Below are positions 8,656-17,788 of a stretch of 64,000 bases of DNA, in pieces. Origin of the DNA: Microvirga sp. SRT01 (GTDB lineage: Bacteria > Pseudomonadota > Alphaproteobacteria > Sphingomonadales > Sphingomonadaceae); the NCBI GenBank assembly GCA_018139225.1, contig JAGSNX010000001.1, positions 682,001-746,000 of the forward strand, written 5' to 3'. The notes beneath the pieces are model-generated. The model worked only from the letters and a program-made list of their open reading frames with translations. It had not been told where the DNA came from and did no database searches. Every line of letters begins with the position of its first letter. The first letter of the stretch is position 1. Made by a program: the position numbers and the translations under genes.

Positions 8656-10221
8656 ATGAACATCGCCAAGGCGCTCGGCTCGGTCGGCGGGCTCACGCTC
8701 GTCAGCCGCGTGCTCGGCGTCGCCCGCGACATGCTGTTCGCGCGCTTCGTCGGTGCGAACTTCGCGTCGGACGCGTTCCAGATCGCGTTCCGCCTGCCCA
8801 ATATGTTCCGCGCGCTGTTTGCGGAGGGCGCATTCTCCGCCGCCTTCATCCCGATGTTCAACCGCAAGGTCGCCGACAAGGACGGCAACGGCCTGCCCAC
8901 CGGCGTCGCCTTCGCAGAGGACGCGCTGTCGGTGCTGCTTCCGGTGCTGATCGTCATGACCATCGTCATGGAGGTCGCCGCGTGGCCGATGACGTGGCTG
9001 TTGTCGGGTGGTTTCCACGACGCCACGCCGGAACAGTTCGCGTTCGTCGTCTCGCTCGCGCGCATCACCTTCCCGTATCTTCTGCTCATCAGCCTCGTCT
9101 CGCTACTCGGCGGCATCCTGAATTCGCTGCACAAATTTTGGGTCAACGCCGCCGCGCCGATCCTGCTGAACCTGACGCTGATCGCCTCGCTGCTGCTGTT
9201 CCACACCCACGAACCGCTGTTCACCGCGCGTAATCAGGCGATCGCCGTCACCGTCTCGGGCGTGCTGCAACTGCTCTGGCTGATGGACGCGTGCCGCCGC
9301 TCCGGCGTGCGACTGCGGATCAAGCGCCCGACGCTCAACCCGGACGTGAAGAAGCTGTTGTCGTTGATCTGGCCCGCCGCCGCCGGGTCTGGCGCGGTGC
9401 AGATCAACCTCGTCGTCTCCACCGCGCTGACCGCCGCGCTGCTGCCGGCCGGCTCGGTCAGCTACATCTATTACGCCGATCGTCTGAACCAGTTGCCGCT
9501 CGGCCTGATCGGTATCGGTCTCGGCACCGTCCTCCTTCCCACCATCTCGCGCCATCTCGGTCGCGGCGAAGAGGCGGAGGCGATGGCGACGCAGAACCGC
9601 GGCATGGAACTCGCGCTGTTCCTGACGCTGCCCGCCACCGTCGCGCTGATCGTGTGCGGGACGCCGATCACGGCCGCGCTGTTCCAGCACGGTCGCTTCA
9701 CCGCGCTCGACAGCCTGCTGACCGCGCAGGCGCTCGCCGCCTTCTCGATCGGTCTGCCCTCCTACATCCTCGTGAAGGTACTGACGCCCGGCTATTACGC
9801 GCGGTCCGATACGCGCACGCCGGTGCGCTATGCGACGCTGTCGATGGCGGTGAATCTCGGCCTCAATCTCGCGTTCATCGTGCCGCTGAAGCATGTCGGC
9901 CCACCCCTCGCGACCGCGATCGCCAGCACCGTCAACGTCGTGCTGCTCTATCGCACGCTGGCGAAGCGCGGCCACTTCGTTCCCGACGCGCAACTGCGCC
10001 GCCGGGCGCCGCGCCTGCTGATCGCCGCGGTGATGATGGGCGCGGCGATGTGGTTCCTGAACGCGCAGTTCCAGCCCTATGTCACCGGCACCAACTGGGA
10101 ACGCTGGGGCGCGCTGGCGGTGCTGGTCGCCACCGGCGGCCTCGTCTATGCCGCCGCCACCATCCTGACCGGCGCGGTCCGCAAGAGCGACCTCGCGCGT
10201 CTGGTCCGCCGATCCACCTGA
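8656..10221 (+). CDS. murJ: Lipid II flippase MurJ
   Basis: A 521-residue polytopic inner-membrane protein of the MOP superfamily that moves lipid II to the periplasmic face. Seen: the highly conserved N-terminus with SRVLGVARDMLFARFVG, then ASDAFQIAFRLPNMFRALFAE and GAFSAAFIPMF, and about 14 hydrophobic segments with the GLPSYILVKVLTPGYYARSD stretch late in the protein. Length is typical. trpS starts 11 nt downstream, so the two are probably co-transcribed. Confidence 0.95.
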   Translation: MNIAKALGSVGGLTLVSRVLGVARDMLFARFVGANFASDAFQIAFRLPNMFRALFAEGAFSAAFIPMFNRKVADKDGNGLPTGVAFAEDALSVLLPVLIVMTIVMEVAAWPMTWLLSGGFHDATPEQFAFVVSLARITFPYLLLISLVSLLGGILNSLHKFWVNAAAPILLNLTLIASLLLFHTHEPLFTARNQAIAVTVSGVLQLLWLMDACRRSGVRLRIKRPTLNPDVKKLLSLIWPAAAGSGAVQINLVVSTALTAALLPAGSVSYIYYADRLNQLPLGLIGIGLGTVLLPTISRHLGRGEEAEAMATQNRGMELALFLTLPATVALIVCGTPITAALFQHGRFTALDSLLTAQALAAFSIGLPSYILVKVLTPGYYARSDTRTPVRYATLSMAVNLGLNLAFIVPLKHVGPPLATAIASTVNVVLLYRTLAKRGHFVPDAQLRRRAPRLLIAAVMMGAAMWFLNAQFQPYVTGTNWERWGALAVLVATGGLVYAAATILTGAVRKSDLARLVRRST

Positions 10222-10232
10222 AGGAATTCCCG

Positions 10233-11225
10233 TTGCGCGTCGTCTCCGGCATCCAGCCCACCGGCAACCTCCATCTCGGCAATTATCTCGGTGCGATCCG
10301 CCAGTGGGTCGATATGCAGCATCAGGCAGAGTCGCTGTTCTTCCTCGCCGATCTGCACGCGCTGACCGTCGCCATCGATCCGAAGGAACTCGCGTCGAAC
10401 ACGGTCGAGATGGCCGCGACCCTGCTCGCCTGCGGGATCGATCCCACGAAGGCGATCCTGTTCAATCAGGCGCGCGTGCCGGCTCATGCCGAACTCTGCT
10501 GGCTGCTGCAGGGGACCGCCCGCATGGGCTGGCTCAACCGCATGACGCAGTGGAAGGACAAGGCGGGCAAGAACCGCGAAGGGGCCAGCGTCGGCCTGTT
10601 CACCTATCCCGTCCTGCAAGCCGCCGACGTGCTCCTGTATCAGGCGACGCACGTCCCGGTCGGCGACGACCAGAAGCAGCATCTGGAACTCGCCCGCGAC
10701 ATCGCCACCAAATTCAATCAGGATTTCGGCGTCGAGCTGTTTACCCTGCCAGACCCGTTCATCTCCGCCGCCGCGCCCCGCATCATGTCCCTGCGCGACG
10801 GTACCGCCAAGATGTCCAAGTCCGATCCGTCGGAGGCGTCCCGCATCGCCCTCGTCGACAGCGACGACGCCATCGCCCAGAAGCTGCGCAAGGCGAAGTC
10901 CGATGCCGGCGAACTTCCCGCCACCGCCGCCGAACTCGCCGACCGCCCGGAGGCGCGAAACCTCGTCACGATCTACGCCGCCCTTGCAGGCACCGGCGTC
11001 GACGCGGTCCTGACCGAATTCGCCGGCAAGGGCTTCGGCACCTTCAAACCCGCGCTCGCGGACCTCGCGATCGGCGTTCTCGCCCCGATCCGCGAACGGA
11101 TCGTCAATCTGCTGGATGACCGCACCGCCGTCGCGAAGGTGCTGGAAGACGGCGCCGACCGCGCCCGAACACTGGCAGCTCCGACGCTGCTCGCGGCCCA
11201 GCAAGCGATGGGCTTGCAAATCTGA
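10233..11225 (+). CDS. trpS: Tryptophan--tRNA ligase
   Basis: Charges tRNA-Trp. 330 residues, normal for bacterial TrpRS. Seen: the HIGH-like region GIQPTGNLHLGNYLGAI at the N-terminus, FFLADLHALTV, the class Ic tRNA-contact region MGWLNRMTQWKDKAG, VPVGDDQKQHLELARDIA and the KMSKSDPS loop. The start chosen is TTG at 10233 with AAGGA about 7 nt upstream, giving MRVVSGIQPTG; there is no ATG at this place, and the upstream open frame lies within murJ. Confidence 0.95.
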   Translation: MRVVSGIQPTGNLHLGNYLGAIRQWVDMQHQAESLFFLADLHALTVAIDPKELASNTVEMAATLLACGIDPTKAILFNQARVPAHAELCWLLQGTARMGWLNRMTQWKDKAGKNREGASVGLFTYPVLQAADVLLYQATHVPVGDDQKQHLELARDIATKFNQDFGVELFTLPDPFISAAAPRIMSLRDGTAKMSKSDPSEASRIALVDSDDAIAQKLRKAKSDAGELPATAAELADRPEARNLVTIYAALAGTGVDAVLTEFAGKGFGTFKPALADLAIGVLAPIRERIVNLLDDRTAVAKVLEDGADRARTLAAPTLLAAQQAMGLQI

Positions 11226-11388
11226 CCCGCAGCGCACGGCGCATGGCGGGTGCCGACTGTCCTACACACCCCGAATCCTGCATAGACGGCAGGAGACATC
11301 AGCCCCGCCGCGCGCTCGCCGAACCAAGCACGTTGGACTAACCTTAGCCTAACCTTCCGATCGCTCGATCAGGCCAACCCACTCGAAC

Positions 11389-12366
11389 TCAACCATAATA
11401 TCCGCGGAACCACGAAGCGAATCGGTCCAGCCCCTCGTCCAGCATCACCTTCGGCCGATACCCCGTCAGCGCATGCAGCTTCGACACATCGGCGAAGGTC
11501 GCCGTCACGTCCCCCTTCTGCATCGGCCGCATCACCTTCTCCGCCGTCCGCCCCAGCGCCCGTTCCAGCGACTCGATCATCGCCATCAGCCCCACCGGGT
11601 GACTGTCCCCGATATTCAGCACCCGGTGCCGCGCCGCCCCATCGCCTTCCGGCGGGTGATCCAGCGCTCCGACGATGCCATCGACGATATCGTCGATATA
11701 GGTGAAGTCCCGCGCCATCCGCCCCTCGCCGAACACCTCGATCGGCTCGCCGGCCATGATCTTCTGCGAAAACGAGAAATACGCCATGTCCGGCCGTCCC
11801 CACGGCCCGTACACCGTAAAGAAACGCAGCCCCGTCTGCGGCAGGCCGTACAGCGCCGCATAGGACTGGCTCATCAACTCGCAGGCCCGCTTGGTCGCGG
11901 CATAGAGCGACACCGGCGCATCGACCGGATCGTCCTCGCGGAACCCCTGCCCGCCCATCGGCCGGTCGCCATAGACGCTGCTCGACGACGCATAGACCAG
12001 ATGCCCGACGGCGGGCGCATGCCGGCATGCCTCCATCACCGACAGATGCCCCGCCAGGTTCGACCGCTCATAGGCGAAGGGGTTCTCGATCGAATAGCGG
12101 ACCCCGGCCTGCGCCGCGAGGTGGACGACCCGCATCACCCCCTCCCGCCGCACCAGCGCCGCCACCGCCGCGGCATCCGCGATGTCCATCCGCTCGAACG
12201 TGAAGCCCGATAGCCCGTCGAACGTCGCCAGCCGCGCCGCCTTGAGCGTCGGATCGTAATAGTCGTTGACGATATCGATCCCGACGACCCGCTCGCCCCG
12301 CGCCAGCAGGCGATGCGCGGTCGCATGCCCCACGAAACCCGCGGCTCCCGTCACCAGCACTGTCAT
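11389..12366 (-). CDS. UDP-glucuronate 4-epimerase-like SDR
   Basis: A 325-residue extended SDR. Seen: the NAD motif TGAAGFVGHATAHRLL, the SSSSVYGDR active-site Ser region, catalytic YAATK, GLRFFTVYGPWGRPDMA and the C-terminal GYRPKVMLDEGLDRF. The IDIVNDYYDPTLKAARL stretch after the Rossmann start and the FTVYGPWGRPDMA block are characteristic of UDP-glucuronate 4-epimerases (UDP-GlcA to UDP-GalA) used in capsule, LPS or EPS. It stands alone between trpS and dnaA, away from the polysaccharide genes of this window. Start: ATG at 12366 (MTVLVTGAAGF). Confidence 0.85.
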   Translation of the reverse strand: MTVLVTGAAGFVGHATAHRLLARGERVVGIDIVNDYYDPTLKAARLATFDGLSGFTFERMDIADAAAVAALVRREGVMRVVHLAAQAGVRYSIENPFAYERSNLAGHLSVMEACRHAPAVGHLVYASSSSVYGDRPMGGQGFREDDPVDAPVSLYAATKRACELMSQSYAALYGLPQTGLRFFTVYGPWGRPDMAYFSFSQKIMAGEPIEVFGEGRMARDFTYIDDIVDGIVGALDHPPEGDGAARHRVLNIGDSHPVGLMAMIESLERALGRTAEKVMRPMQKGDVTATFADVSKLHALTGYRPKVMLDEGLDRFASWFRGYYG

Positions 12367-12433
12367 GATCGTCTCTCCGCCGCCGCTTCGCAAAGCTGCT
12401 TACCGGCCGAGAGTTACCGAAACCAGCCGGCCC

Positions 12434-13828
12434 TCAAGCTTCCAGCTCGCGAAGTAACACGCGCACCGCCGCATCGACATCGCGGTCGCTGTCGCGCAGT
12501 TCCTCGATCCGCCGCACCGCGTGGATGACGGTCGAATGATCGCGACCACCGAACTTGCGCCCGATCTCCGGCAGCGAGCGGGTCGTCAGCCGCTTCGACA
12601 GATACATCGCGATCTGTCGCGGCCGGGCCACAGCCCGCGCTCGCCGCGCCGAGATCAGGTCGAGCGGCTTCAGGTCGAAATGCTGGCTGACCAGCTTCTG
12701 GATCTCGTCGATCGTCACCCGCCGCTGTGCCCCGCGGAGCGAATCGCCCAGCGTCTGCACCGCGAAGTCCAGGTCCAGCGTCTCGCCGGTCAGCGACGCA
12801 TAGGCGACGACGCGCATCAGCGCGCCCTCCAGCTCGCGGATGCTCGAATGGATGCGCGCCGCCAGCAGGTCGAGCACGTCGGCCGGAACCTTGGCGTCGG
12901 GCAGGTCCGCGACCTTCCGCGTCAGGATCGCACGACGAAGCGGCAAGTCCGCCGCCTTGATATCGGCAACCAGCCCCGCCCCGAGTCGCCCGATGATGCG
13001 CGGCTCGACACCGTCCAGATGCTGGGGCGCGCGATCGGCGGCGATCACCAGCCGTTTACCGGCACCGACAATCTCGTTGATGGTGTGGAAGAACTCTTCC
13101 TGCGTCGCGTCCTTGCCGGCGATGAACTGGAGGTCGTCGATCAGCAGCAGGTCGGCCGACCGCAGCCGCGCCTTGAACGCGAAGGTGTCGCGCACCCGCA
13201 TCGCCGCCACGAAGTCGAACATGAACCGCTCGGCGGACATGCACAGCACGTTCGCGTCGGGGTTCGCCGCCAGGAACGCATGCGCGATCGCATGCATCAG
13301 GTGCGTTTTCCCCTGACCGGTGCCCCCATGCAGGAACAAGGGCGAGAAGCGCGGCCGCCCCGGCTCGGCGACGGTGCGGGCGGCGTTGAAGGCGACGCGG
13401 TTGGACTGATCCACCACGAACCGGTCGAACGTGTAACGCGATTCGAGCACCGGGCGCTCGAAGATCATGCCGGCATCCGGTGCCGCCGCGACCTGCACCG
13501 GCGCACGCTCCGGCGCCGGCGACTCGATCGTCAGCACCTCGGCCACCGCACCCAGCCGCCGGGTTTCGACCTCGACGCTGCGCACGTGCGGCAGATGCTG
13601 CCGGAACTCCAGCGCCAGCCGGTCCGCATAATGGCTGCGGACCCAGTTCGTCATGAATGCGGACGGCAGCGCCAGCCGGACCGTGTCCGCCTCGTCCGCC
13701 GCCACCAGCTCGATCGGCTTCAGCCACTGGTCGAACAGTCGGGCGCCTGCCGATTCCCGCAGGCTGGCACGCACGCGCGCCCAGGCTTTCGCCTGCTCGC
13801 CCGCCATGTCTGCCTGCCGATCGTTCAC
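12434..13828 (-). CDS. dnaA: Chromosomal replication initiator DnaA
   Basis: Binds DnaA boxes and opens oriC. About 464 residues. Seen: N-terminal domain I (WARVRASLRESAGARLFDQW), a linker, AAA+ Walker A GGTGQGKTHLMHAIAH and Walker B LLLIDDLQFIAG, and the C-terminal DNA-binding signature GGRDHSTVIHAVRRIEEL. The GTG at 13828 is preferred because GGGAGAG lies about 7 nt before it; the ATG at 13807 is the alternative. The frame upstream of 13828 (to 13906) is Cys/Arg-rich and unlike DnaA. Confidence 0.94.
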   Translation of the reverse strand: MNDRQADMAGEQAKAWARVRASLRESAGARLFDQWLKPIELVAADEADTVRLALPSAFMTNWVRSHYADRLALEFRQHLPHVRSVEVETRRLGAVAEVLTIESPAPERAPVQVAAAPDAGMIFERPVLESRYTFDRFVVDQSNRVAFNAARTVAEPGRPRFSPLFLHGGTGQGKTHLMHAIAHAFLAANPDANVLCMSAERFMFDFVAAMRVRDTFAFKARLRSADLLLIDDLQFIAGKDATQEEFFHTINEIVGAGKRLVIAADRAPQHLDGVEPRIIGRLGAGLVADIKAADLPLRRAILTRKVADLPDAKVPADVLDLLAARIHSSIRELEGALMRVVAYASLTGETLDLDFAVQTLGDSLRGAQRRVTIDEIQKLVSQHFDLKPLDLISARRARAVARPRQIAMYLSKRLTTRSLPEIGRKFGGRDHSTVIHAVRRIEELRDSDRDVDAAVRVLLRELEA

Positions 13829-13900
13829 GCGCGCACTCTCCCGCCGGCAAAGGCACGATGCCCCGCCGTTTCTCATCTTCCAGCGACAAAAAGCCCCCGA

Positions 13901-13920
13901 GGTCATTCCCTGGAATGACC
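13901..13920. promoter_or_regulatory. Inverted repeat in the dnaA leader, possible operator
   Basis: GGTCATTCC and GGAATGACC are exact 9-nt inverted arms separated by two bases, 73 nt upstream of the chosen dnaA start. As DNA it has the shape of a dimeric repressor operator; as RNA it would be a compact hairpin in the dnaA leader. No T-run follows on either strand, so it is not a terminator. Function is inferred from shape and place only. Confidence 0.45.
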
Positions 13921-14178
13921 GGCTTTGGTTCGACTGATTCTGACGCCGCGGTGGTCACCGGCGGCGTGGGATCGATTATGAAGACCGGGGGGTGACGATC
14001 AAGTCACGAAAAAGAAACATACGGGATTGACTCACGCAAACGCGTCAGAATTCGCACAAGCCACTGTAAAATATGAGCTTTTGGAGATTTGACAGCGGCT
14101 TCGGGTCACGAATCGCGGCGAATCCTAGGGTTATCGCCAGACCCGTTCCGGTTCCTTCGGGATCAAGGTTTCAGCCAC

Positions 14179-14212
14179 GAAAAAGCCCGCCGGGATCGCT
14201 CCCGGCGGGCTT
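14179..14212 (-). terminator. Rho-independent terminator of rpsT
   Basis: On the minus strand a 13-bp GC-rich stem (AAGCCCGCCGGGA paired with TCCCGGCGGGCTT, 4-nt loop) at 14183-14212 is followed by TTTCG after the stem's own TT, making a run of five Ts. It lies 47 nt beyond the rpsT stop and is the clearest terminator in the left half of the window. Confidence 0.9.
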
Positions 14213-14258
14213 AATTCAGTCGATCGACCGCGTCGGCATCGCGCCGCCGCGCGTCACC

Positions 14259-14522
14259 TCACGCGAGGCCGGACAACGCCTTGGTCAGGCGCGAGAACTT
14301 GCGGCTGGCGGTATTCTTATGGAGTACGCCCTTGGCGACGCCGCGCTGCAGCTCAGGCTGCACCGCTGCCAGTGCTTCGGTCGCCGCGGCCTTGTCGCCC
14401 GACGCCAGTGCCGCTTCGACCTTCTTCACGAAGGTACGGATGCGGCCGACGCGTGCACCGTTCACTTCGGCGCGACGGTCGTTGCGACGGATACGCTTCT
14501 TGGCTTGCGGCGTGTTCGCCAT
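14259..14522 (-). CDS. rpsT: 30S ribosomal protein S20
   Basis: An 87-residue primary 16S rRNA-binding protein. Seen: the start [17 protein letters not shown], basic helices with [12 protein letters not shown], and the C-terminal [19 protein letters not shown] block typical of S20. Own terminator follows. mutM lies upstream on the same strand with about 100 nt between, so rpsT probably has its own promoter. Confidence 0.97.
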   Translation of the reverse strand: MANTPQAKKRIRRNDRRAEVNGARVGRIRTFVKKVEAALASGDKAAATEALAAVQPELQRGVAKGVLHKNTASRKFSRLTKALSGLA

Positions 14523-14624
14523 GCTGGGTCGTTCCTTAGGTGGTCATCATTGGAAAAGAGGCGCCGGGAACACCCTACGCCTCTCGAAGGCGACGCCCTT
14601 AGCGTTTGCCGCCGCGTGGGTCAA

Positions 14625-15440
14625 CTATGTCCGCTGGCATTTGGGGCACCAGAAGGTGGATCGCCCCGCCTCCGTCCGGCGCTTCACCGGCCCACCGCAC
14701 GCACAGGCTTCACCCTCCCGGCCATAGACCAGGAACTGCTTCGAAAAATAGCCGAGTTCGCCGTCCGGCGCGGCGAAATCGCGCAAGGTCGATCCGCCCG
14801 CAGCGATGGCCGACTCGAGCACCGCACGGATCGCGGTCACCAGCCGCTCCAGGCGATATTCGGAAATCCGTCCCGCCGCCCGCGACGGCGCGATCCGCGC
14901 CATGTGCAGCGCCTCGCATACATAGATGTTGCCGAGTCCCGCCACGATGCGCTGGTCGAGCAGCATCGCCTTTATCGGCGCAGCCCGCCCCGCCAGCGCG
15001 AGCGCCAGATAACGCGCCGTCAACTCCGGCCCGAGCGGTTCCGGCCCCATGGCCGCAAACGGCGGATACTCCGCCACCGCGTCCGTCCGTACCAGGTCCA
15101 GAAAGCCGAACCGCCGCGGATCGTTCAACGCCAGCCGCCGCCCGGCGTCCGTCTCGATCACCAGATGATCGTGCGCCAGCAACTCCCCCGGATCGACCCG
15201 CCAACGCCCCGACATGCCGAGGTGGAAGATCATCGTGTCGCCACGATCCGTATCGATCATCCCGTACTTCGCCCGCCGCCCCAGCGAGGTCACCGTCGCC
15301 CCCTGCATCCGCTGCCGCAGATCGAGCGGGATCGCCTTGCGCAGGTCCGCACGCCGCGGCTCGACCAGCGCCAAACGCTGTCCGGACAGCACGGGAGTCA
15401 GCCCCCGAACGGTAGTTTCCACTTCGGGTAATTCTGGCAC
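14625..15440 (-). CDS. mutM: Formamidopyrimidine-DNA glycosylase MutM (Fpg)
   Basis: Removes 8-oxoguanine and formamidopyrimidines and nicks the abasic site. 271 residues. Seen: N-terminal catalytic MPELPEVETTVRGL (Pro2/Glu3), the Lys-containing LGRRAKYGMI loop, a helix-two-turn-helix with DQRIVAGLGNIYVCEAL, and the C-terminal zinc ribbon. In the ribbon the first Cys pair is C-x-C (EACACGG) rather than the usual C-x2-C, while the second is CPKC. Divergent from ubiE with 55 nt between, so their promoters face each other. Confidence 0.95.
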   Translation of the reverse strand: MPELPEVETTVRGLTPVLSGQRLALVEPRRADLRKAIPLDLRQRMQGATVTSLGRRAKYGMIDTDRGDTMIFHLGMSGRWRVDPGELLAHDHLVIETDAGRRLALNDPRRFGFLDLVRTDAVAEYPPFAAMGPEPLGPELTARYLALALAGRAAPIKAMLLDQRIVAGLGNIYVCEALHMARIAPSRAAGRISEYRLERLVTAIRAVLESAIAAGGSTLRDFAAPDGELGYFSKQFLVYGREGEACACGGPVKRRTEAGRSTFWCPKCQRT

Positions 15441-15495
15441 GCCAGTCAGCTAGGTTGCGTTTGCCCGGGCCACAAGCGCCCGCTAGGGCAATCGC

Positions 15496-16227
15496 ATGAC
15501 CGACACCGTTTCCTTCGGCTACGAAGACGTCGCCCCGACCGAGAAGACCGCCCGCGTCGGCGGCGTCTTCACCAGCGTCGCCTCCAGCTACGACTTGATG
15601 AACGACGCGATGTCGGGCGGCATGCATCGGCTGTGGAAGGATCGCTTCGTTCGCCGCGTGAAGCCGCGCGGGCACGAGCAGATCCTGGACATGGCCGGCG
15701 GCACCGGCGACATCGCCTTCCGCATGGCCGTGTCCGGCGCCGCGATCACCGTCGCCGACATCAATCCGGCGATGCTCGAAGTCGGGATGGAGCGCGCGCA
15801 GAAGCGTGGCATAGACGGCTTGGTCTGGACCGAGGCGAACGCCGAGTCGCTTACCTTTCCCGACCGCTTCTTCGACGCCTACACGATCGCGTTCGGCATC
15901 CGGAACGTCACCGACATTCCTGCCGCCCTGAAGGAGGCGCACCGCGTCCTGCGCCGTGGCGGGCGCTTCTTCTGCCTCGAATTCTCGACTGTGACGTGGC
16001 CGGGCTTCGCGGACGTGTACGATGCCTATTCGCACAAGCTGGTGCCGAAGCTCGGCCAGCTCCTCGCGCGCGACGCCGACAGCTATCGCTACCTGATCGA
16101 ATCGATTCGTCGCTTTCCGGACATGCCGAAGTTTCAGCAGATGATCGGTGACGCCGGCTTCGTGAATACCAGCGTCGAACCGATCATGGGCGGCCTCGTC
16201 GCGATCCACTCCGGCTGGCGGATCTGA
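15496..16227 (+). CDS. ubiE: Ubiquinone biosynthesis C-methyltransferase UbiE
   Basis: SAM-dependent C-methylation of the benzoquinol ring in ubiquinone synthesis. 243 residues. Seen: VFTSVASSYDLMNDAMSGG, motif I DMAGGTGDIAFRM, ADINPAMLEVG, the post-motif NAESLTFPDRFFDAYTIAFG, and RNVTDIPAALKEAHRVLR, all characteristic of UbiE. ubiB starts 7 nt after the stop, forming a two-gene quinone operon. Confidence 0.95.
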   Translation: MTDTVSFGYEDVAPTEKTARVGGVFTSVASSYDLMNDAMSGGMHRLWKDRFVRRVKPRGHEQILDMAGGTGDIAFRMAVSGAAITVADINPAMLEVGMERAQKRGIDGLVWTEANAESLTFPDRFFDAYTIAFGIRNVTDIPAALKEAHRVLRRGGRFFCLEFSTVTWPGFADVYDAYSHKLVPKLGQLLARDADSYRYLIESIRRFPDMPKFQQMIGDAGFVNTSVEPIMGGLVAIHSGWRI

Positions 16228-16234
16228 CCGCTTC

Positions 16235-17767
16235 GTGACATCGCCCATCGTTCATATCTGGCGCCTCGCGTCGTGGGGCCGCACGCTCGCCCGTCACGGC
16301 GCCCTCCTGGGCATCGAGCGTGACCCGAACACCCCCGCGCCGGTCCGCCGGCTAGCGCGTATCGTCCGGTTCGGCGCGCGCATGCCTGCGCAGCCGCGCT
16401 ATGCCGACGCGTTCCAGGCGATCGGTCCCGCCGCGATCAAGCTGGGCCAGACGCTCGCCACCCGCCCCGACCTTGTCGGGGAGGACGCGACCCGCGACCT
16501 GTTGCGGCTTCAGGACCAATTGCCGTCCGTTCCGTACGACATCATCCGCGAGGCGATGCGCGCCGGCCTCGGCCGCGATCCCGACACGTTGTTTTCTCGC
16601 ATCGAGGAGACGCCGGTCGGCGCCGCCTCGATCGCGCAGGTCCACCGCGCCGTCACCACGGACGGTCGTCAGGTCGCGGTCAAGGTGCTGCGTCCCGGAG
16701 TCGAAGAGGAATTCGCCCGCGCGATCGACACCTATCAATGGGCCGCCGCACAGCTCGAGGGCATGAGCATCGAGGCACGCCGCCTCCGCCCCCGCCTGAC
16801 GATCGAAAATTTTCGGCGCTGGACGCTGCGCGAACTGAACTTTCGACGCGAGGCGGCCTCCGCCTCGGAACTCGCCGAGTCGATGACGGCCGAACCGGAT
16901 TTCGTCATTCCTGCGGTCGATTGGGCGCGTTCGACGGCCAAGGTGCTGACCATCGAGTGGATCGACGGCATCAAGCTGTCCGATCGCGCCGCGCTGATCG
17001 CCGCCGGCTATGACCTGCCCAAACTCGCGCAGACCTTGGTCCGCGCTTTTCTGCGTCAGGCGATCGCAGAGGGATTCTTCCACGCCGACATGCATCAGGG
17101 CAATCTGTTCGCCCTGCCCGGCAACAAGATCGCCGCGATCGATTTCGGCATCATGGGCCGGATCGACCGGCGGGCGCGGGTGTGGCTGGCGGAGATCCTC
17201 TACGGCCTCATCACCGGCAACTACAAACGGGTCGCGGAAATCCATTTCGAGGCGGGCTATGTCCCCAGCCACCACAATGTCGCCGAGTTCGCGACGGCGT
17301 TGCGCGCCGTGGGGGAACCTATGCGCGGCCTGCCCGTCAAGGACATGTCGATCGGCATGATGCTGGACGGCCTGTTCTCGATCACCCGCGACTTCGACAT
17401 GGTCACGCAGCCGCATCTCCTGCTGCTCCAGAAGACGATGGTGATGGTGGAGGGCGTGGCGACCGGCCTCGATCCGGACATCAACCTCTGGCACACCGCC
17501 GCCCCGTTCGTGACGGAGTGGATTCGCACCGAACTGGGGCCGGAGGCGGCGCTGGCCGACCGGCTGATCCTCGATTTCAAGACGCTCGCGGGCCTGCCCG
17601 ATCTCGTCCGCCGGATCGAGGCGCGCTATCCCGCGCCCGGCGGCGAGCCTCCCGCTCCGCCCCTCAAGGAAATCGAGGTCGTCCGCATCGGGGGCTGGCG
17701 CTACGCGCTCGTCGCGGCGCTTTCCGCGGCGGCGGGTGTCGGCGCGGCGCTGGCGGTCCTGCACTGA
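16235..17767 (+). CDS. ubiB: Ubiquinone biosynthesis ATPase/kinase-like protein UbiB
   Basis: Atypical kinase-fold protein (ABC1/ADCK family) needed for ubiquinone synthesis; the family hydrolyses ATP and may extract hydrophobic quinone intermediates. 510 residues. Seen: the family KxGQ motif as IKLGQTLATRPDLVG, the Ala-rich loop VGAASIAQVHRA, VAVKVLRPGVEEEF, catalytic HADMHQGNLF, the metal site AAIDFGIMGRI, and a C-terminal membrane anchor (ALVAALSAAAGVGAALAVL). GTG start at 16235, 7 nt after ubiE. Confidence 0.94.
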   Translation: MTSPIVHIWRLASWGRTLARHGALLGIERDPNTPAPVRRLARIVRFGARMPAQPRYADAFQAIGPAAIKLGQTLATRPDLVGEDATRDLLRLQDQLPSVPYDIIREAMRAGLGRDPDTLFSRIEETPVGAASIAQVHRAVTTDGRQVAVKVLRPGVEEEFARAIDTYQWAAAQLEGMSIEARRLRPRLTIENFRRWTLRELNFRREAASASELAESMTAEPDFVIPAVDWARSTAKVLTIEWIDGIKLSDRAALIAAGYDLPKLAQTLVRAFLRQAIAEGFFHADMHQGNLFALPGNKIAAIDFGIMGRIDRRARVWLAEILYGLITGNYKRVAEIHFEAGYVPSHHNVAEFATALRAVGEPMRGLPVKDMSIGMMLDGLFSITRDFDMVTQPHLLLLQKTMVMVEGVATGLDPDINLWHTAAPFVTEWIRTELGPEAALADRLILDFKTLAGLPDLVRRIEARYPAPGGEPPAPPLKEIEVVRIGGWRYALVAALSAAAGVGAALAVLH

Positions 17768-17788
17768 CGGACCAATCCGGCAGCAGCG

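Larger units (their letters stand above)
13829..14258. other. dnaA leader and rpsT 3' region without a gene
   Basis: About 430 nt between dnaA and rpsT (both minus strand). It holds the rpsT terminator (14183-14212), a 9-bp inverted repeat at 13901-13920, an AT-richer patch near 14010-14090 that is the likely dnaA promoter zone, and an imperfect stem around 13943-13967. I looked for TTATCCACA-type DnaA boxes on both strands and found none convincing, so I do not call an origin. Confidence 0.6.

Noticed and set aside
13829..14258. oriC next to dnaA
   Set aside because: No cluster of DnaA boxes or AT-rich 13-mers was seen, and in related alphaproteobacteria the origin is usually not beside dnaA.
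14073..15431. 452-codon plus-strand frame across rpsT and mutM
   Set aside because: It is antisense to two well-supported genes and spans their intergenic region; no ribosome site or protein-like composition.
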